Source: Planctomycetales bacterium (GTDB lineage: Bacteria; Planctomycetota; Planctomycetia; Pirellulales; UBA7805). From it: a stretch of 9,372 nt of DNA. Positions 7,764 through 9,372 of this stretch are shown in pieces. The stretch is taken from NCBI GenBank assembly GCA_011772275.1, contig WVZU01000046.1:6420-15791 (forward strand). The letters run 5' to 3'. Position numbers and translations under genes: made by a program. Position 1 is the stretch's first letter. Each line of letters begins with the position of its first letter. A model generated the notes under the pieces. The model was not told the DNA's origin, ran no database searches, and was given only the letters and a program-made list of their open reading frames with translations.

Positions 7764-7894
7764 TGGGGTCAGATCTTGAATAGTGAATAGTGGCCTGGGG
7801 GGCGGCGCTTGTACAAGTTGTCTAACAAATTAGCATGACTGATTTTAGCTTTCGTTGCCACTGTCCACTATTCACTATTCAAGATCTGACCCCA
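7764..7894. mobile_element. Palindromic REP/RAYT-like element with perfect 30-bp inverted arms
   Basis: The 30 bases at 7764-7793 are exactly the reverse complement of 7865-7894. The arm begins TGGGGTCAGATCTTG and continues with a GAATAGT doublet. The 71-base centre (7794-7864) is richer in A+T, holds the palindrome CTTGTACAAG (7808-7817) and encodes nothing recognisable. At the left end CAAGATC (7753-7759) pairs with GATCTTG (7772-7778) around CCCTTGGGG, a REP-like hairpin. Repeats with GGGGTCAGATCTTG-type ends are, as I recall, found near REP-associated tyrosine transposases (TnpA_REP/RAYT), so this is probably a non-autonomous copy. The repeat is certain; the mobility class is inference. 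Confidence 0.65.
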
Positions 7895-7933
7895 GGGTGC
7901 GTGACCCCAGGGTGCGCGTGACCCCAGGGTGCG
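7887..7933 (+). repeat. Three tandem copies of a 15-17 bp unit
   Basis: TGACCCCAGGGTGCG occurs at 7887-7901, 7902-7916 (with an extra CG to 7918) and 7919-7933. The first copy starts inside the right arm of the palindromic element, so the repeats extend outward from its end. The unit contains the small palindrome ACCCCAGGGT. A further GTGACC (7918-7923) pairs with GGTCAC (7935-7940). Confidence 0.85.
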
Positions 7934-8000
7934 TGGTCACCCCTATCCCCCCCCGGTATCCTAACACGCCCTGGCAACTGCCTTGCGACCCCATCAGCCG

Positions 8001-8005
8001 AAGGA
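8001..8005 (+). promoter_or_regulatory. Ribosome binding site fixing the start of the small conserved gene
   Basis: AAGGA lies 7 bases before ATG at 8013. It favours this ATG over an in-frame TTG at 7983, which would add ten residues. Confidence 0.7.
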
Positions 8006-8012
8006 ACCTACC

Positions 8013-8357
8013 ATGTTGGAACCAGGCAACAAAATCCTGATCGCTCATCGGCGGTTGTTTGAAAAGGACGAACCGCGATTTTTCGTGGGCGAAGTCTTGG
8101 ACTACCAGGCAGGGATCGTCAAGGTCAGCGGCTATTCGTTTGTCCGCGAAATCACCAGCGGCAAGCTGCTGCGGAAAGATGATCCGCGGATCAAACTGGT
8201 CTCCATCACCTCGGGCACAATGCTGCTGTACCAGTTGCCTGACGACACAGAGGTCAGCGCGGTGAGCTTTGAGTCGCATGATAGCGACACGATCCTCACG
8301 GACGGTAAGCATGTGACGATGAACATGTCCGAGCGGCCGCACAGCGGGCATTTGTAG
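8013..8357 (+). CDS. Conserved small protein of unknown function
   Basis: The predicted product has 114 residues. It starts MLEPGNKILIAHRRLFEKD and continues with PRFFVGEVLDYQAGIVKVSGY (about 21-41), a polar segment with KLLRKDDPRIK (about 49-59) and SGTMLLYQLP (about 65-74), then a hydrophilic C-terminus. It has no signal peptide, membrane segment or catalytic motif that I can see, and the alternating hydrophobic pattern suggests a small all-beta fold. I recall similar unannotated proteins with the AHRRLFE.D.PRFFVG pattern in other bacteria, but know no function. A good AAGGA site 7 bases upstream supports the start. It stands alone, downstream of the mobile repeat and convergent with the CBS gene. 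A near-palindrome follows its stop (8367-8384, AGCGG/CCGCT arms) without a T-run. Confidence 0.85.
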   Translation: MLEPGNKILIAHRRLFEKDEPRFFVGEVLDYQAGIVKVSGYSFVREITSGKLLRKDDPRIKLVSITSGTMLLYQLPDDTEVSAVSFESHDSDTILTDGKHVTMNMSERPHSGHL

Positions 8358-8698
8358 GATAGCTCAAGCGGAAACGTTGCCGCTGGGCCGATCCGCCCCC
8401 GCCTCCCCCCACGGCCCCCCTTACCGACCACGCGGGGAAGATTTCTGGAGAGAAAATCTGCCGGACAGGCATCCTTTGCCGTTGTGACGCGGGCCCATCA
8501 CGGACGGGATGGGCCGTCCCAGGACAAACACACCGCCTCCCCAGGCACTGCAGCAATACGTCCCGGTTCCCGGGCCTGGCGAACGTCGCCCCAACCGTGC
8601 ACCAATCACAAAAACGGCCGCAGCTCGGATCCCCTTCCGCTGCGGGACACGTTAAGCTCTGCCAAACTGCTGGTCGGTGACGGAAAACTTTTCGTTCC
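8358..8698. other. Convergent intergenic region, GC-rich with hairpins, no gene seen
   Basis: This 341-base gap lies between two converging genes. Apart from the terminator at 8610-8645, it holds a near-palindrome at 8367-8384, a C-rich tract around 8395-8420, a 6-bp stem AGATTT/AAATCT (8439-8444/8454-8459), and an 8-bp perfect stem GGCCCATC (8492-8499) with GATGGGCC (8508-8515), which competes with GGACGG/CCGTCC at 8503-8520. Open frames across it look like chance readings. Confidence 0.5.
8610..8645 (-). terminator. Intrinsic terminator for the CBS-domain gene
   Basis: Read on the minus strand, CCGCAGC (8645-8639) pairs with GCTGCGG (8624-8618) around a 14-base loop and is followed by CCG and then TTTTT (8614-8610). 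It begins about 54 bases past the stop codon of the CBS gene. The loop is long and the T-run short, so efficiency is uncertain. Confidence 0.45.
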
Positions 8699-9136
8699 TC
8701 ACGGATTGGCCAGGCTGCGAGGGCTCTCCCGTTGCAGCAGTTCACCAATCTGCCGGAACTCGTCGGCCAACACATCCAGCACATCATCAACGCTTAACAA
8801 CCCCACCAGTGCGCCCTGGGCATCCACCACTGGCAACCTTCGGTACGGTCCGCTGCGCATCACGCCCAGGGCGGAGTCCAGCGATGTGTCTTCGCTGATC
8901 GTAGCCGGCACGCTGGTCATCACGTCGCCGACCCGTGTCTGGTAGCCGTCCAGGCCGCCGGCCAGGACCCTGAGTGTCAAATCCCGGTCCGTGAGGATCC
9001 CGATGGGCATTTTGTCTTCGTCCAAAACCAACAGTGTGCCCACATTCCGGTCGCGCATCCGAGCCGCCGCATCCCGCACCGACTCGTCGGCGTCCGCCAA
9101 ATCGACTTCCCGAGTACAAAATACGCCAGCAGACAT
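8699..9136 (-). CDS. Two-CBS-domain protein
   Basis: The 145-residue protein is made almost entirely of a tandem CBS (Bateman) pair. The first CBS domain spans about residues 8-60 and ends with IGILTDRDLTLRVL; the second spans about 68-125, begins with VGDVMTSVPATI and ends with VGLLSVDDVLDVL. The T/S-x-x-D positions (TDRD and SVDD) match those that usually contact adenine-nucleotide ribose. Such stand-alone modules bind AMP, ATP, NADH or S-adenosyl compounds and are thought to act as energy or redox sensors; ligand and partner are unknown here. There is no signal peptide, no membrane segment and no attached enzyme domain. The start ATG has GGGGAGGAGGG (9153-9143, minus strand) 6 bases upstream, one of the strongest Shine-Dalgarno sequences in the window. 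TATATT on the minus strand at 9195-9190 is a possible -10 element. Confidence 0.93.
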   Translation of the reverse strand: MSAGVFCTREVDLADADESVRDAAARMRDRNVGTLLVLDEDKMPIGILTDRDLTLRVLAGGLDGYQTRVGDVMTSVPATISEDTSLDSALGVMRSGPYRRLPVVDAQGALVGLLSVDDVLDVLADEFRQIGELLQRESPRSLANP

Positions 9137-9142
9137 GTCACA

Positions 9143-9153
9143 CCCTCCTCCCC
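9143..9153 (-). promoter_or_regulatory. Strong Shine-Dalgarno sequence of the CBS gene
   Basis: On the minus strand GGGGAGGAGGG is followed by TGTGAC and then ATG, giving near-ideal complementarity and spacing. It confirms the start codon at 9136. Confidence 0.7.
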
Positions 9154-9223
9154 TGGAATCTTGCCACTTGTCTTACTTCACCACCCCCCAATATACCTGG
9201 AAAAAGCCAGCAATCCAGATGTC

Positions 9224-9249
9224 CCCTCTGCCTGCCACCAGGCAGAGGG
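9224..9249. repeat. Perfect 11-bp hairpin near the right edge
   Basis: CCCTCTGCCTG (9224-9234) and CAGGCAGAGGG (9239-9249) form a perfect stem with a CCAC loop. On the plus strand it is followed by AAAA, not T, so it is not a standard terminator in either direction. It lies about 90 bases upstream of the CBS gene and may be a leader structure, a repeat element, or the end of a gene beyond the window. No convincing gene is seen from 9154 to 9372. Confidence 0.6.
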
Positions 9250-9372
9250 AAAATGGCGGAGCGGCGCCAGGTTGTGGGGAGGAGTCACGTTGTCGAGCCG
9301 ATCTGCATAGTGGCGCAGAAGCCAAAGGCCATGGACAAACGATCGCCGAAGAAATAAAGTGTGAACCACCGC

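Noticed and set aside
7887..7940. CRISPR array suggested by the short tandem repeats
   Set aside because: The three units are contiguous with no spacers, and the unit is only 15-17 bases.
9034..9357. Plus-strand frame at the right edge ending MDKRSPKK, including a 34-codon version from 9253
   Set aside because: Most of it is antisense to the CBS gene or crosses a perfect hairpin. The only purine-rich site before 9253 is 3 bases away and within the hairpin.

Overview
The window reads as a chromosome-origin region of a GC-rich planctomycete, most likely of the Pirellulales. The evidence is the gene order dnaA, a long non-coding gap, dnaN, dciA (DUF721), gyrB, the absence of recF between dnaN and gyrB, and the protein character. 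Assignment to lineage is inference; no ribosomal marker is present.

Layout. At 1-88 a short minus-strand frame runs off the left edge. At 294-1505 is a plus-strand cysteine desulfurase of the NifS/IscS type, perhaps made from a leaderless mRNA. At 1584-2795 is dnaA, encoding an unusual DnaA that lacks domains I and II, carries an insert in its AAA+ domain and has non-consensus residues at several ATP-handling positions. The 643-base gap at 2796-3438 is the best candidate for oriC. It holds three one-mismatch DnaA boxes, an A+T-rich segment ending in five DnaA-trio-like triplets, a 130-bp element bounded by 16-bp inverted repeats, and a 14-bp GATC-anchored tandem repeat that ends in the dnaN ribosome binding site. 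dnaN (3439-4554), dciA (4555-4911) and gyrB (5050-7575) follow as one co-directional group.

The 437 bases after gyrB hold no convincing gene. They contain a 131-bp palindromic element with perfect 30-bp inverted arms, resembling REP/RAYT-type mobile repeats, and three tandem copies of a 15-17 bp unit abutting it. A conserved small protein of unknown function (8013-8357, plus) and a two-CBS-domain protein (8699-9136, minus) then converge on a GC-rich gap with a plausible terminator for the CBS gene. The right edge has a perfect 11-bp hairpin and no convincing gene.

How it fits together: DnaA melts the origin, DciA is the predicted loader or recruiter of the replicative helicase, DnaN is the sliding clamp and GyrB relieves supercoiling ahead of the fork. 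The DnaA here lacks the domain that in E. coli contacts the helicase, so its linkage to DciA is notable.
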